DNA of 64,000 nt from Terriglobia bacterium (GCA_020073495.1 JAIQFD010000004.1:299001-363000); one strand, 5' to 3'. Positions 34,063-45,392 are shown, numbered from the stretch's first letter. Notes: generated by a model from the sequence alone, not told the origin. Numbers and translations: made by a program.

Positions 34063-34090
34063 CAGTACTCGGTACTCGGTACTCAGTATA
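34063..34090 (-). repeat. GTACCGAGTAC repeat abutting rsfS start
   Basis: Read on the minus strand: TATACTGAGTACCGAGTACC and GAGTACTGC, ending three bases from the TTG start codon of rsfS. Third member of the family seen at nadC and accD. Confidence 0.75.
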
Positions 34091-34128
34091 CGAAACTCCG
34101 GGGAGACGGCTAGAGCTTCTTGTGCCCC

Positions 34129-34815
34129 TTATGGCCCGCTGGCTCCATGACGCGATTTGTAGAGATGCGTTTTCTGTATGTACTCGGCAACCGCGGCGTC
34201 CACGAACTTTCCCAAAGCCCTGCCCCGCGCTGCGGCCGTTCGGATCTGTGTCGCTGACACCGGGACTCTCACGTCGGGCAACAGGTGTATGGCGGTCTGG
34301 CCCAGTGCCAGCGTCCCGGCGGGCTTCGTCTCTTGGATCGCCCTGATCACGCTTTCCGGCGGGCGGATGGCCTCGGGTAGCGCTCTGGCGACGTCGGCCA
34401 GCGAGTATCCCGGGCGGCTGGCGACGATGAAGTCCACCTCGCGCAGCAGCGATTCCGCCTTGTGCCACTTGCCAATGTCCATGAAGGCGTCGATGCCGAT
34501 GATGAAATGCAGCCGGTCGCGCCTGCCCAGTCCGCGCCTCAGGGCGCGCACCGTGTCGATGGAGTAGCTGAAGCCGGGCCCGTTCGGAGCTTCCAGCGAG
34601 GACGGGATGAAACCTTTGTCTCCCTGGGTCGCCAGCGTGACCATGGCGAAGCGGTGGTGATACGACGCGAGCGGGCGCCCTTGGCGGTGCGGCGGCACGC
34701 TCGAGGGCACGAAGTAAACCCTCTTGAGATGAAATTTTTTCGCGGCCGCCCGGGCCACGGCCAGGTGCCCGCGATGGATGGGATCGAATGTGCCGCCAAA
34801 TAGCCCTACGTTCAT
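34129..34815 (-). CDS. nadD: Nicotinate mononucleotide adenylyltransferase
   Basis: A 228-residue enzyme forming deamido-NAD from NaMN and ATP. The N-terminal nucleotidyltransferase motif GLFGGTFDPIHRGHL, the FVPSSVPPH block, FIIGIDAFMDIGKW and the C-terminal ISATQIR-like VSATQIRTAAARG are present. It sits between obg and rsfS, the usual context. Pairs functionally with nadC at 25490. Confidence 0.95.
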   Translation of the reverse strand: MNVGLFGGTFDPIHRGHLAVARAAAKKFHLKRVYFVPSSVPPHRQGRPLASYHHRFAMVTLATQGDKGFIPSSLEAPNGPGFSYSIDTVRALRRGLGRRDRLHFIIGIDAFMDIGKWHKAESLLREVDFIVASRPGYSLADVARALPEAIRPPESVIRAIQETKPAGTLALGQTAIHLLPDVRVPVSATQIRTAAARGRALGKFVDAAVAEYIQKTHLYKSRHGASGP

Positions 34816-34827
34816 CTGGACCCAATT

Positions 34828-34858
34828 CTAACCACAGAGGACACAGAGAAACACAGAG
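34828..34858 (+). repeat. ACCACAGAGGACACAGAG repeat between obg and nadD
   Basis: CTAACCACAGAGGACACAGA then GAAACACAGAG fills the whole spacer between the obg stop and the nadD start. Confidence 0.7.
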
Positions 34859-35995
34859 TCAGCCTGCTGGCGCGTTGCGGGAGCGGCGTTTGCGCGTGGA
34901 GCTGGACGGGTCGGCGTGCACCAGCGCGTAATCCTCGACCCGGCCGGCAGCTTCCTCGTCCGCTGCGCGCGGTTGGCGCTCGCGCAGCTTTTCCACCCGC
35001 TCTCCCATGCCGTACTTGAGGGCGTCGATGCCCTTGCCGGTCACGGCTGAGACCTCATAGAGCTTCAGCTTCTTGCGCGTGCAGTAGCGCTTCAGCTTGC
35101 TGAGCTTTTCTTTGTTCGCAATATCCATCTTGGACGCAGCCACGATCATCGGCTTCTTCTCCAGCTCCGCACCGAAGCTCTCCAGCTCGTTCATGATGGT
35201 GTCGAAATCCTGCACCGGGTCGGGGCGGCCGGTCGAATCCGAGACGTCCACCAGGTGCACCAGCAGGCGCGTGCGCTCGATGTGCCGCAGGAACTGCGTG
35301 CCCAGCCCCGCGCCGCGGTGCGCGCCTTCGATGAGGCCGGGAATGTCGGCGACGACGAAGCTGAAGGCGTTCGGGTCGGCCGGCTTGCCCATCGACACCA
35401 CGCCCAGGTTCGGCTCCAGCGTAGTGAAAGGATAATCGGCGATCTTGGGCCGCGCCGCGGAGATGCGCGAGATCAGAGTGCTCTTGCCGACGTTTGGATA
35501 TCCCACCAGTCCCACGTCGGCGAGCAGCTTCAGCTCCAGGCGATAGGTGCGCTCCTCGCCCGGACGTCCCGGTTCGTGCTCTCGCGGCGCCTGGTGGGTG
35601 GAGGTGGCGAAGTGCTGGTTGCCGCGGCCGCCCCGACCCCCGCGCGCGATCACCACCCGCTCGTCCGGCCCTTTGAAGTCGTGGACCTTCTCGCCCGTGC
35701 TGTCGTCGTAGAGGATGGTCCCCACTGGGACTTTCAAGACCACCGACTCGCCGTCGCGCCCAGTGCGGTTGGAGCCCTCTCCGTGGCGTCCGCGCTCCGC
35801 CTTATGCTCGGGATTGAAGCGGAAATGGACCAGGGTGTTGTGGCGCTCGCTGGATTCCATGACCACGTCGCCGCCGCGGCCTCCGTCGCCGCCCGACGGC
35901 CCACCGCGAGGGACGAACTTCTCTCGGCGGAAGGCCATGCAGCCGTTGCCGCCGTTGCCGGCCTTGACCCGGATCTTCGCCTCGTCAATGAACAT
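34859..35995 (-). CDS. obg: Obg-family ribosome-assembly GTPase
   Basis: A 378-residue GTPase. The glycine-rich Obg fold ([34 protein letters not shown]) occupies about 1-158, then the G domain: [10 protein letters not shown] (G1), [12 protein letters not shown] (G3) and ASKMD at the G4 position, where Ser replaces the usual Asn of NKxD. The C-terminal OCT domain is missing; the protein instead ends in a short Arg/Ser-rich tail. First gene of the nadD-rsfS run. A terminator for the upstream gene precedes its start. Confidence 0.95.
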   Translation of the reverse strand: MFIDEAKIRVKAGNGGNGCMAFRREKFVPRGGPSGGDGGRGGDVVMESSERHNTLVHFRFNPEHKAERGRHGEGSNRTGRDGESVVLKVPVGTILYDDSTGEKVHDFKGPDERVVIARGGRGGRGNQHFATSTHQAPREHEPGRPGEERTYRLELKLLADVGLVGYPNVGKSTLISRISAARPKIADYPFTTLEPNLGVVSMGKPADPNAFSFVVADIPGLIEGAHRGAGLGTQFLRHIERTRLLVHLVDVSDSTGRPDPVQDFDTIMNELESFGAELEKKPMIVAASKMDIANKEKLSKLKRYCTRKKLKLYEVSAVTGKGIDALKYGMGERVEKLRERQPRAADEEAAGRVEDYALVHADPSSSTRKRRSRNAPAG

Positions 35996-36010
35996 TCGAT
36001 CTATTTGAGC

Positions 36011-36048
36011 ACAAAAACCAGAACGGCGCGGCTGTTGCCGCGCCGTTC
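36011..36048 (-). terminator. Strong rho-independent terminator upstream of obg
   Basis: GAACGGCGCGGC (36021-36032), loop TGTT, GCCGCGCCGTTC (36037-36048): perfect 12-bp stem. On the minus strand TGGTTTTTGT follows. It ends transcription of the exported-protein gene at 36068-36814 before obg. Confidence 0.9.
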
Positions 36049-36067
36049 GCGCTTTTCCTGGAATCGG

Positions 36068-36814
36068 TTAGTTTGCCGGAATCTTGAAATCCACTCCCCG
36101 ATCGCTATTAAGTTTTGTTGTGGCCGGGACGTCAAGTTCCGCCAATTGGATCCTGAATGGGCCGGTGCCGTCGAGATTGAAGAGCGTGTGACCCACGATG
36201 GCGTAGTTGTGGATGTCGAATTCCCGACCGTTGCGGTAGACCAGCGTGGTTGTTTCCACTTCTCCGACGCTGATGGGGGCCGACTTTGCCCGGGGGTCGG
36301 CGCTCGGAGGCCGGTAATCCTGGTCATAGCGCTGTTCGTCGCGCGCGTACGGCCGGGTAGTCGCCCGGCGCTCGAAGATGGTCGGTGCAGGAGGATCGGC
36401 GTCCTCGGCGGGCGAGGGCTCCATCTGCACGTATCCGGGTGCAGCGGTGTCCGTGTAATTCATCGGGTACGTCGGATACGCCGGGTAGTAATACGGGACG
36501 TAGCCGTAGCCGCCATAACCATAGCCACTGCCTTGGTGATGATGGCGCCTTCCGCCGCTGCCGGAAGGTCCGGTCCCCGGCGCGCAGACCATGCCGCCCC
36601 CGAAACAATAGAACGTGGTGGGAGGAAGCGCCGGAGGTGTGCCGAATTGCGATCTCCCTTGCCACCCATTGGGTCCGAGTGAGGTCACGCTGGCTGGGAC
36701 CCCGGGAGTATAGCCCTTGGATGTCTGCGAGGTGACGGACGCGGGTACACCGCGGACCTGGCCCATGGCGGCGGCCGCGAACAGGACGACAGCAATGATT
36801 CCGGCCCGCTTCAT
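36068..36814 (-). CDS. Exported Gly/Tyr/Pro-rich protein of unknown function
   Basis: A 248-residue protein with a signal peptide (residues 1-18). The mature N-terminus has two copies of GVPASVTS (22-29 and 38-45, 16-residue period), then a His/Gly/Tyr-rich low-complexity region (YGYGGYGYVPYYYPAYPTYP). The last about 60 residues look like a folded domain (TTLVYRNGREFDIHNYAIVG, then LFNLDGTGPFRIQLAELDVP). Likely periplasmic or surface located. Starts 15 bases after the membrane-protein gene and is followed by a strong terminator. Confidence 0.75.
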   Translation of the reverse strand: MKRAGIIAVVLFAAAAMGQVRGVPASVTSQTSKGYTPGVPASVTSLGPNGWQGRSQFGTPPALPPTTFYCFGGGMVCAPGTGPSGSGGRRHHHQGSGYGYGGYGYVPYYYPAYPTYPMNYTDTAAPGYVQMEPSPAEDADPPAPTIFERRATTRPYARDEQRYDQDYRPPSADPRAKSAPISVGEVETTTLVYRNGREFDIHNYAIVGHTLFNLDGTGPFRIQLAELDVPATTKLNSDRGVDFKIPAN

Positions 36815-36828
36815 ATGCCTGCTCCTGC

Positions 36829-37995
36829 TTATATCCTAATCCTTCTAACCCCGGCCGGCGGGGAAAGTTCTCTCCCGCCGCTCGTCCATTGATGCTGGCC
36901 GACGGCAAGAAGTTCCAGGGTGGCAAGGCTGGAGGCCAGCACGACGAAGACCAGGAGTGCGGCCCGGCGCCAGGGCGTCTCCGCCAGGTCCGCGAAGATG
37001 CCGCCGACGAACACGAACAGCAGCGGCAGCGACCACGCGGGAAAGGCACCCAGGTAAGCGTGCCCCAGCGAGGGAAGACCTAGCACCAGCGTCAGTGCGG
37101 TTGCCAGCAGGGGAGCGGAGTTGCCGAAATAGCGCGACCTGCGGGAGGAAAGGTACACCGCGGCTGCGCTCGCAGCGATGACGGTCAGCACGATGGAGGT
37201 GCTCGCCACGCTGGTGTGCACCACGTAGCGGGGAGCGGACCAGCCGGCCAGCGGTGAGAACCCGGCCTGCGCGAACCATCGCGGGCCGGCCAGCAACAGC
37301 AGGATCGGCGCGGCGATCGCCAGCGCCGCCACCATCAGCCCCAGCGCCTCCCGCCGCCGGTGCGGGACGAGGTAGAACATCATCCCCAGAGCCACCAGCA
37401 CCATGAAGCTCAGTTCGGGCGCCGCGCCCACCATCAGGGCGATGGCGAACCCAAGGGTGGTCACGCGTCGCCAGCGGTGCCGGATCTCGCCCCCGAAGCC
37501 GCCCCGCGGAGGCGCGTAGAGTGTGTGCGAGACCGCTATCGAGATGAAGACCACACCGAACATCCCCAGCGCCGCGATGGGGATGGGACCGACTTGCGTA
37601 ACCACGAAGGGCATCGGCGAGAAGCAGTAGAGGACCAGAGCGCCCATGCCGCCGATGTTTCCGTACAGCCGGCGTGCCACGTACCAGATCGAGGCTCCCA
37701 ACAGCACTCCCAGGGTGATGAACGGCAGCCGTGCCAGCCACAGCAGATCCCTCCACGGCAACCCGATCAGATGGCCCACCCCGATGGGGACTTCCACCGC
37801 GAGCCGGACCAGCGGATCCCGGGGAATGTCCGGGATGGATCCAGCTCTTGGCGCGATCTCCGAGCGCGCCGCCGCCGGGGTGGTGTATGCCAGCCACGCG
37901 CATTGTCCGAGGAAACACAGGAGCAAGAAGGCCGCCGCGAATTGCGGCGGCCCCATGGGAAGCCCGAACATGTAGAAGTAGGGCTCGGAGCGCAT
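36829..37995 (-). CDS. Polytopic membrane protein of unknown function
   Basis: A 388-residue protein with about nine to ten predicted TM helices, starting at ATG 37995 (MRSEPYFYMFGLPMGPPQFA). The first loop after TM1 (DIPRDPLVRLAVEVPIGVGH, RDLLWLARLPF) and the following helices resemble the architecture of dolichyl-phosphate-mannose-type glycosyltransferases, with a possible acidic DxxR-like pair, but no diagnostic motif is certain. The frame is open upstream to 38055 through an ATTGGG-type repeat, which I excluded. Confidence 0.72.
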   Translation of the reverse strand: MRSEPYFYMFGLPMGPPQFAAAFLLLCFLGQCAWLAYTTPAAARSEIAPRAGSIPDIPRDPLVRLAVEVPIGVGHLIGLPWRDLLWLARLPFITLGVLLGASIWYVARRLYGNIGGMGALVLYCFSPMPFVVTQVGPIPIAALGMFGVVFISIAVSHTLYAPPRGGFGGEIRHRWRRVTTLGFAIALMVGAAPELSFMVLVALGMMFYLVPHRRREALGLMVAALAIAAPILLLLAGPRWFAQAGFSPLAGWSAPRYVVHTSVASTSIVLTVIAASAAAVYLSSRRSRYFGNSAPLLATALTLVLGLPSLGHAYLGAFPAWSLPLLFVFVGGIFADLAETPWRRAALLVFVVLASSLATLELLAVGQHQWTSGGRELSPPAGVRRIRI

Positions 37996-38090
37996 GAAAG
38001 AGATTGGGTAAACGGGAAATTGAGAAATCGGGTAATTGTGCGCCAGCGTCGGCAATTACACAATTGCCCGATTCCCCAATCACCCAATCG
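37996..38090 (-). repeat. ATTGGG/AATTG imperfect inverted repeat in the leader of the membrane-protein gene
   Basis: One arm holds ATTGGGTAAACGGGAAATTG and AATCGGGTAATTGTG; the other, inverted, holds ATTACACAATTGCCCGATTC and CCAATCACCCAATCG. The two could pair into a long imperfect hairpin just before the start codon. Related words (ATCCAATCGCCCAATTC) precede the permease gene at 8231-8247. Confidence 0.55.
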
Positions 38091-38095
38091 ATCTC

Positions 38096-39640
38096 TCACC
38101 AGGTGTAATGGACGCTGTACCGCACCGTCACTTCGCCGTCTGCTGGCACGGTGACCGGGAACTCGACCTGGTTGGAGTCGAGCTTGCGGAACGAGTGCGT
38201 CTTGCTGGTGATCTCCCAGTTGGGGCAGCGGTACAGATGCTCGACCACGCGGACCTCGGCCCGCTCTTTCTTGTGGTTGCGCACCGTGATCTCGAACGAC
38301 TCGTCGAAGGTCCGGCGGTTAGTGTCCACGCGGTAGTCAGTGCGCTTGCGCTCGCCCACCAGGTCGAACGAATTGCCGGTGTAGAGGCGGATGGTCTCGT
38401 CTTTGGGCGTGTGGTCGATGTAGTTCTCGCCGGTGAATTGCAGGCGTCCGTCTTCGTCGCGGCGGTAGAAACGCATGCGTCCGCGGGGCAGCGCGATGCC
38501 CATGTGATTGGCGGCGCTGTTCTTGAATTCCTGCATGACCCAGATCTTCGGGTTGGATTGCGTGCCGTAGCTGGGGTCGTTCCGGATGTTCTCGAACGAC
38601 CAGCCGCTGTAGCGGTTCCATTCGATATGCGCGCCGTCGTACACGTACAGCTTCTTGGAATCGACGCCGGTGGCGCGGACGAATTCCACCTGCTTGGTCT
38701 CGTGGTCGCGCAGGGTGACGGCCCGTTGCAGCGTGTACAGGTGGTACTCGTCGAATGAGCGCTCGGTGACCGGCGGCGCCATCGCGTCGGCGGCCTTCAT
38801 CGCCACTTCCTGGGCCATGCGCCCGTTCAGAACCCCTCCGGGCATGATCTTGTTGACGTCGCCGGCCATCAGGCGGACGCGCGCGTGGTCGAACTGCTTA
38901 CCGCTGGTATTGTCGATAGTGACCCAGCCGATGATGTCGAGCACTTCGCCCGACTCGGGCGCCACCACGTTGTAGTCGGCCTCCCAGCGCATGCCGCTGG
39001 AGACATAGGACAACTCGGCGTCGAGGTGCCCTGGCTTGTCGGTGGCCATCAGCCAGTGCAATGTCGGCTTCAGGATGGTGTCATCGCCCAGCGAAGGAAA
39101 CAGCGGCAGTCCCGGCAGCCCGAATTGCAGGTGTCCGTCGATCTCGATGATGGGCTGCGACCCGGCCTGCGCGTATTGCTGCTGGTATCCGTAGCCGTAT
39201 TGCGGCCCAATGTAGCGCGGCACGTAGCCGCTGCGGATGATCTTGCCCTTCACGATCTCCGTCTTGCCGCCGTTATGCGAGACCTGGAACTCGATGGTCT
39301 TGCCTTCGTACTTGGAGAGCAGCAGCTCCGGCGTGACCGGGTCATTGCGGAAGTTCTGCTCCAGGACCTGCAACTGGCGGCGCCCCAGCGGGTCGCGCAG
39401 CATGACCGAGTCCGGCTCCAGGAACGCGGTGGTCTCGGTGAAGTGGACTTCGTTGATGCCGGTCTTGAGCTCCAGCGACAGCGGCTGCCGGATGACGGCA
39501 AAGTTCTGGTTGTAGATGGTGATGGCAGGATCGCTCCAGCCGTCGTCGTCCTGCTGCCGCGGCACGGCCAGCAGGAACCCGGCGCACAGCACGCACAACG
39601 CCAGCAGCGCGGTGACAGTGATCGTAAGTTTGCGTCTCAT
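38096..39640 (-). CDS. Exported DUF4139-domain protein
   Basis: A 514-residue protein with a signal anchor/peptide (MRRKLTITVTALLALCVLCAGFLL). After a domain that begins PAITIYNQNFAVIRQPLSL, the DUF4139 core is recognisable by SGMRWEADYNVV, GEVLDIIGWVTIDNTSG, ARVRLMAGDVN and the terminal TVRYSVHYTW. DUF4139 proteins are beta-rich envelope proteins of unknown role, named mucoidy-inhibitor-like in some annotations. A Tyr/Gln-rich insertion (GYGYQQQYAQ) is at about residue 155. ATG 39640 chosen for the signal sequence. Confidence 0.85.
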   Translation of the reverse strand: MRRKLTITVTALLALCVLCAGFLLAVPRQQDDDGWSDPAITIYNQNFAVIRQPLSLELKTGINEVHFTETTAFLEPDSVMLRDPLGRRQLQVLEQNFRNDPVTPELLLSKYEGKTIEFQVSHNGGKTEIVKGKIIRSGYVPRYIGPQYGYGYQQQYAQAGSQPIIEIDGHLQFGLPGLPLFPSLGDDTILKPTLHWLMATDKPGHLDAELSYVSSGMRWEADYNVVAPESGEVLDIIGWVTIDNTSGKQFDHARVRLMAGDVNKIMPGGVLNGRMAQEVAMKAADAMAPPVTERSFDEYHLYTLQRAVTLRDHETKQVEFVRATGVDSKKLYVYDGAHIEWNRYSGWSFENIRNDPSYGTQSNPKIWVMQEFKNSAANHMGIALPRGRMRFYRRDEDGRLQFTGENYIDHTPKDETIRLYTGNSFDLVGERKRTDYRVDTNRRTFDESFEITVRNHKKERAEVRVVEHLYRCPNWEITSKTHSFRKLDSNQVEFPVTVPADGEVTVRYSVHYTW

Positions 39641-39880
39641 GTCCGTTTCCCTCGTTTCGGGGGAGCTCTGTTCGCTCTGGAGGGAGAACGCAGATGCGCC
39701 GCCGCCTTGCACCGGGCCGGGAAGATTCTTACGATGACGGAGGTAACCAGGGCATGTCGCCGACCGTGGACGCGAGCGAGACATCCGCGTAAACGATTCA
39801 CGGGCAAGAGGTTGATGATTGACGGGCAAATGAGTGCGGGTGCATTGATTGCCGCAGGAGAGGGTCGGAAACTCGCCGCC

Positions 39881-41104
39881 ATGAAACACCTGGTCCATCG
39901 CTTACGGCGCGCATCTGCTCCCGTTCTCCTGGCAGTCTTGCTGCTACCCACAGTTGCCGTCGCAGCGCCCCGCAAGCATACGGCTCCGCACCAGGCTCCG
40001 GCCCAGGATCCGGTCGCGGTGGCCGTGGACCACTTGCGCAACCTGGAGTACGACCCGGCGCAGGTTCTGCTTGACGGCTTCCTGAAAGAGCACCCCGACG
40101 ATCTGCACGGCTTGAATCTCCTGGGCACGGTCATTCTGTACCGCGAAATGTTCCAGCGCGGCCTGCTGGAGTCACACCTCTACGGCAAGAAAGGCGAGGC
40201 ATTCAATCCCACGACCACGCCGGTCACAGACGAGTTCCAGAAACAGCTCTTCGACGTGCTCGACAAGGCGCAATCGCTCGCCGACGAGCGCGTCCAGAAG
40301 GATGCGAACGACAAGGAGGCGCTGTACTGGAGCGGTGTCACCCACGGCACCCGGGGCACCTACCTGTTTGCCGTGAAGCGCTCGTACTCCGCCGCCCTGG
40401 GCGAAGCCAAGGCCGCTAACAAGCAGCACAAGGCGTTGCTCAAGCTCGACCCGGCCTTCGTGGACGCCAACATGATCGTGGGGGTGCAGGATTACGTGGT
40501 CGGTTCGCTGCCCTGGATCATCAAGGTGCTGGCGGCGCTGGCCGGGGCGCACGGCAACCGCGAGCAGGGGCTGAGGGAGATCGAACTGGTGGCGCAAAAG
40601 GGCAACTACGCCCGTGACGACGCGCGCACCGTGCTCGCCGTACTGTACCAGCGCGAGGAGCGCTGGGCCGACGCCCGGCGCGTCCTGGAAGAGCTGGTGC
40701 GCCGTTTCCCGCGCGGCTTCCTCTCGGCGCAGGAGCTGGGCGCGGTCTGCACCCGGCTGGAGGACTTCCGCTGCGCTGCCTCCACCTACGACGTGCTTCT
40801 CGAGAAATACCATGCCGGTCCGCCGAACTCGGCTTGGAAGCGCTTCTGGGTAGCGAAGGCGCTGTATCTCTCAGGGCAGGCGCATGAAAGGCTGGGTGAG
40901 ACCGACCTGGCGCTGGCGCGCTATGACGAAGGAGCCAAGCTGAAGGACCAGGACCGTTACATCCCGCGCTGCGACCTCGCCGCCGCCGATCTGCTGGCCC
41001 GCACCAACCGCATGGACCAGGCCCGCCCCCGCTACGAGCAGCTCGCGGCCTCGTATCCCGGTTCTGATGAGGCGAAGGCGGCGAAGAAAGCCTTGGAGCG
41101 CTGA
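39881..41104 (+). CDS. Exported TPR-repeat protein
   Basis: A 407-residue protein with signal peptide (MKHLVHRLRRASAPVLLAVLLLPTVAVAA). The mature part is helical with TPR-like repeats: NLEYDPAQVLLDGFLKEHPD, LYQREERWADARRVLEELVR, LGETDLALARYDEGAKLK, ARPRYEQLAASYPGSDEAK. It resembles periplasmic scaffold proteins. The ATG at 39881 is chosen for the signal peptide; ATG 39815 is in frame. It diverges from the DUF4139 gene and ends one base from the convergent DUF4349 gene. Confidence 0.82.
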   Translation: MKHLVHRLRRASAPVLLAVLLLPTVAVAAPRKHTAPHQAPAQDPVAVAVDHLRNLEYDPAQVLLDGFLKEHPDDLHGLNLLGTVILYREMFQRGLLESHLYGKKGEAFNPTTTPVTDEFQKQLFDVLDKAQSLADERVQKDANDKEALYWSGVTHGTRGTYLFAVKRSYSAALGEAKAANKQHKALLKLDPAFVDANMIVGVQDYVVGSLPWIIKVLAALAGAHGNREQGLREIELVAQKGNYARDDARTVLAVLYQREERWADARRVLEELVRRFPRGFLSAQELGAVCTRLEDFRCAASTYDVLLEKYHAGPPNSAWKRFWVAKALYLSGQAHERLGETDLALARYDEGAKLKDQDRYIPRCDLAAADLLARTNRMDQARPRYEQLAASYPGSDEAKAAKKALER

Positions 41105-41105
41105 A

Positions 41106-42095
41106 TTACATCGCCTCCCTCGGTTTGGGCCGCAGGACGCGCCACCACCACTGTAGCCACATCCAGCCGAGCTTGATCAGCAGGAACGCCGTCGTGAGCC
41201 ACAGTACGATCGCGGGTAACTTCAGCGCGACTGCCATGACAGCGTCCGCATAGTTCGCCAGGCTTTGCAGTCCGTCGCGGAAGGCCCGGCGCAACTCGTA
41301 ACCTGGTCTCCATTGCACGCCGAGGACTTGCGCCTCGGCTTCGGAACGCAGCGCGACCGTAAGGGATGCCATTGCGACCTGGTGCGTCATCAGCCGGTAT
41401 TGGGCCTCGGTCTTCTCGATCTTCCCGCGCACTTCGGCCAGTTTTTCCGCCACGGCGATGACATCTTTCACTGCCCCGGTTCGGCGCATGATGTCCGTGT
41501 ACTGCGCTTCCTCGGCCCGGTAATTCTTGAGCGACGCCTGCAGATCTACGTATTCACTCGTGACATCATTCACGCTCGCGGTCTCGGCCTCGACGCGTTG
41601 CACGATCCTCCGGATCTGCGAGCGTGTCTCGTCGAAGCGAACCGCCGGAACCCGCAAAGTGATGCTCGCCGTCTCTGCCTTGTCCTCGTGGCCGATCTGC
41701 ACGTTTGCCGCGTATCCCGCAACGGAGGTCGCTAGCCGACCGATCTGCTCCACAGCCTCTTGCGGCTTGCTGCTGATGACACTCATCGTCCCGGTGCGCA
41801 CGACCTGCCGCTCGTCAGCCCCGCGGGCGCCCTTTTGCACTAAACTGTACGCCTGCATTCGAGACCCGCCGGAGATCGATTCAGCCAGGTTTCCGCCCAC
41901 GCTTGCCTGTTGCCACAGCAAAACAGGCCCCCGTCCCACCGCCCCGAGGCCGGTAGCGCGCGGGGGCTCGTACTCCCTTTGTCGATCGTAGGAATCCATG
42001 GCGGTCAATGCGATGTAGACGATGACCGACATCACGAACACTGGACCTGCACCAGTCCGCGCTTTCTCCCTGAACCACTGCCATACGCCTTTCAT
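41106..42095 (-). CDS. DUF4349 membrane protein
   Basis: A 329-residue protein with one N-terminal TM helix (about 17-35), an extracytoplasmic domain, and a C-terminal TM helix (about 288-312) before a basic cytoplasmic end. The middle matches DUF4349: RQVVRTGTMSVIS, TLRVPAVRFDETRSQIRR, a predicted coiled coil (YVDLQASLKNYRAEEAQY) and VRGKIEKTEAQYRLMTHQV. Function unknown. It lies downstream of gyrB after a terminator, so is probably transcribed separately. Confidence 0.85.
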   Translation of the reverse strand: MKGVWQWFREKARTGAGPVFVMSVIVYIALTAMDSYDRQREYEPPRATGLGAVGRGPVLLWQQASVGGNLAESISGGSRMQAYSLVQKGARGADERQVVRTGTMSVISSKPQEAVEQIGRLATSVAGYAANVQIGHEDKAETASITLRVPAVRFDETRSQIRRIVQRVEAETASVNDVTSEYVDLQASLKNYRAEEAQYTDIMRRTGAVKDVIAVAEKLAEVRGKIEKTEAQYRLMTHQVAMASLTVALRSEAEAQVLGVQWRPGYELRRAFRDGLQSLANYADAVMAVALKLPAIVLWLTTAFLLIKLGWMWLQWWWRVLRPKPREAM

Positions 42096-42200
42096 GGCGC
42101 CCTCCTGCTCGGTAAGACAACAGGGCGGCTCCAGCAGTTCCGAGTATTTCTTCGTGGATTGCGGAACTTCCGGCGTCCAGTTGGTGTCCGCAGCGCACGA

Positions 42201-42231
42201 AACGAAAAGGCACGGATTTTTGTCCGTGCCT
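42201..42231 (-). terminator. Rho-independent terminator of gyrB
   Basis: AGGCACGGA (42208-42216), loop TTTTTG, TCCGTGCCT (42223-42231). On the minus strand TTTTCGTTTCG follows the stem, 19 bases past the gyrB stop. Confidence 0.85.
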
Positions 42232-42249
42232 CTGAGAACCGAGAACTTT

Positions 42250-44961
<2,712 letters not shown>

Positions 44962-44964
44962 TCA

Positions 44965-44984
44965 CCGGGTGATTTTTCACCCGG
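44965..44984 (-). promoter_or_regulatory. Hairpin distal in gyrB leader
   Basis: CCGGGTGA (44965-44972), loop TTTT, TCACCCGG (44977-44984): perfect 8-bp stem with a 4-base loop, flanked by CGAG and CTCG that could extend it. It shares the CACCCGG word with the proximal hairpin. Confidence 0.5.
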
Positions 44985-45044
44985 CTCGGAGAAACCTCAA
45001 ATTGTTGAATTTAAAGTCACTTAGGAGGCGCTCGAGCAATGTTT

Positions 45045-45053
45045 ATTGTAACA
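45045..45053 (-). promoter_or_regulatory. Putative extended -10 promoter of gyrB
   Basis: On the minus strand TGTTACAAT (TGn-TACAAT). Initiation near 45038 would give a leader of about 155 bases containing both hairpins. No convincing -35. Confidence 0.35.
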
Positions 45054-45131
45054 CAGCAAGCCCTGTTTTTTCGCCGCAAGAGGCAGCTAAAAGCGGCGTG
45101 TTTTCAGCGGCTTGCAATGGTACAAAAAGAC

Positions 45132-45392
45132 ATGTCGCATGTGACCTTCATCGGCTTTGTCGCCGGCGCGCTGACCACCGTTTCTTTCGTGCCCCAGGTC
45201 GTCAAGAGCTATCGCACCAAGCGCTGCAACGATCTTTCCGGAGGCATGCTTCTGGCCCTCACCAGCGGCGTCGTACTTTGGCTTGCCTACGGATTGTTTC
45301 TGCGCTCGGCGCCGATCATCAGCGCCAACGCAGTCACGCTCGCACTGCTGGTCGCGATCATCGTCATGAAAACCCGTTATCACGCCACCTGA
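45132..45392 (+). CDS. SemiSWEET-family small transporter
   Basis: An 86-residue protein with three TM helices and the PQ-loop motif FVPQVVKSYRTKRCNDLS, the size and pattern of bacterial SemiSWEETs that dimerise to carry sugars. ATG 45132 (MSHVTFIGFVAGALTT) matches the family; ATG 45117 and ATG 45039 are in frame, and an AGGAGG at 45022-45027 lies 11 bases before 45039, so a longer form cannot be excluded. It diverges from gyrB. The 248-base spacer holds the gyrB leader hairpins. Confidence 0.82.
   Translation: MSHVTFIGFVAGALTTVSFVPQVVKSYRTKRCNDLSGGMLLALTSGVVLWLAYGLFLRSAPIISANAVTLALLVAIIVMKTRYHAT

Noticed and set aside
38885-39880. Open frame upstream of the TPR protein.
   Set aside because: It is antisense to the DUF4139 gene and precedes a clear signal peptide at ATG 39881.
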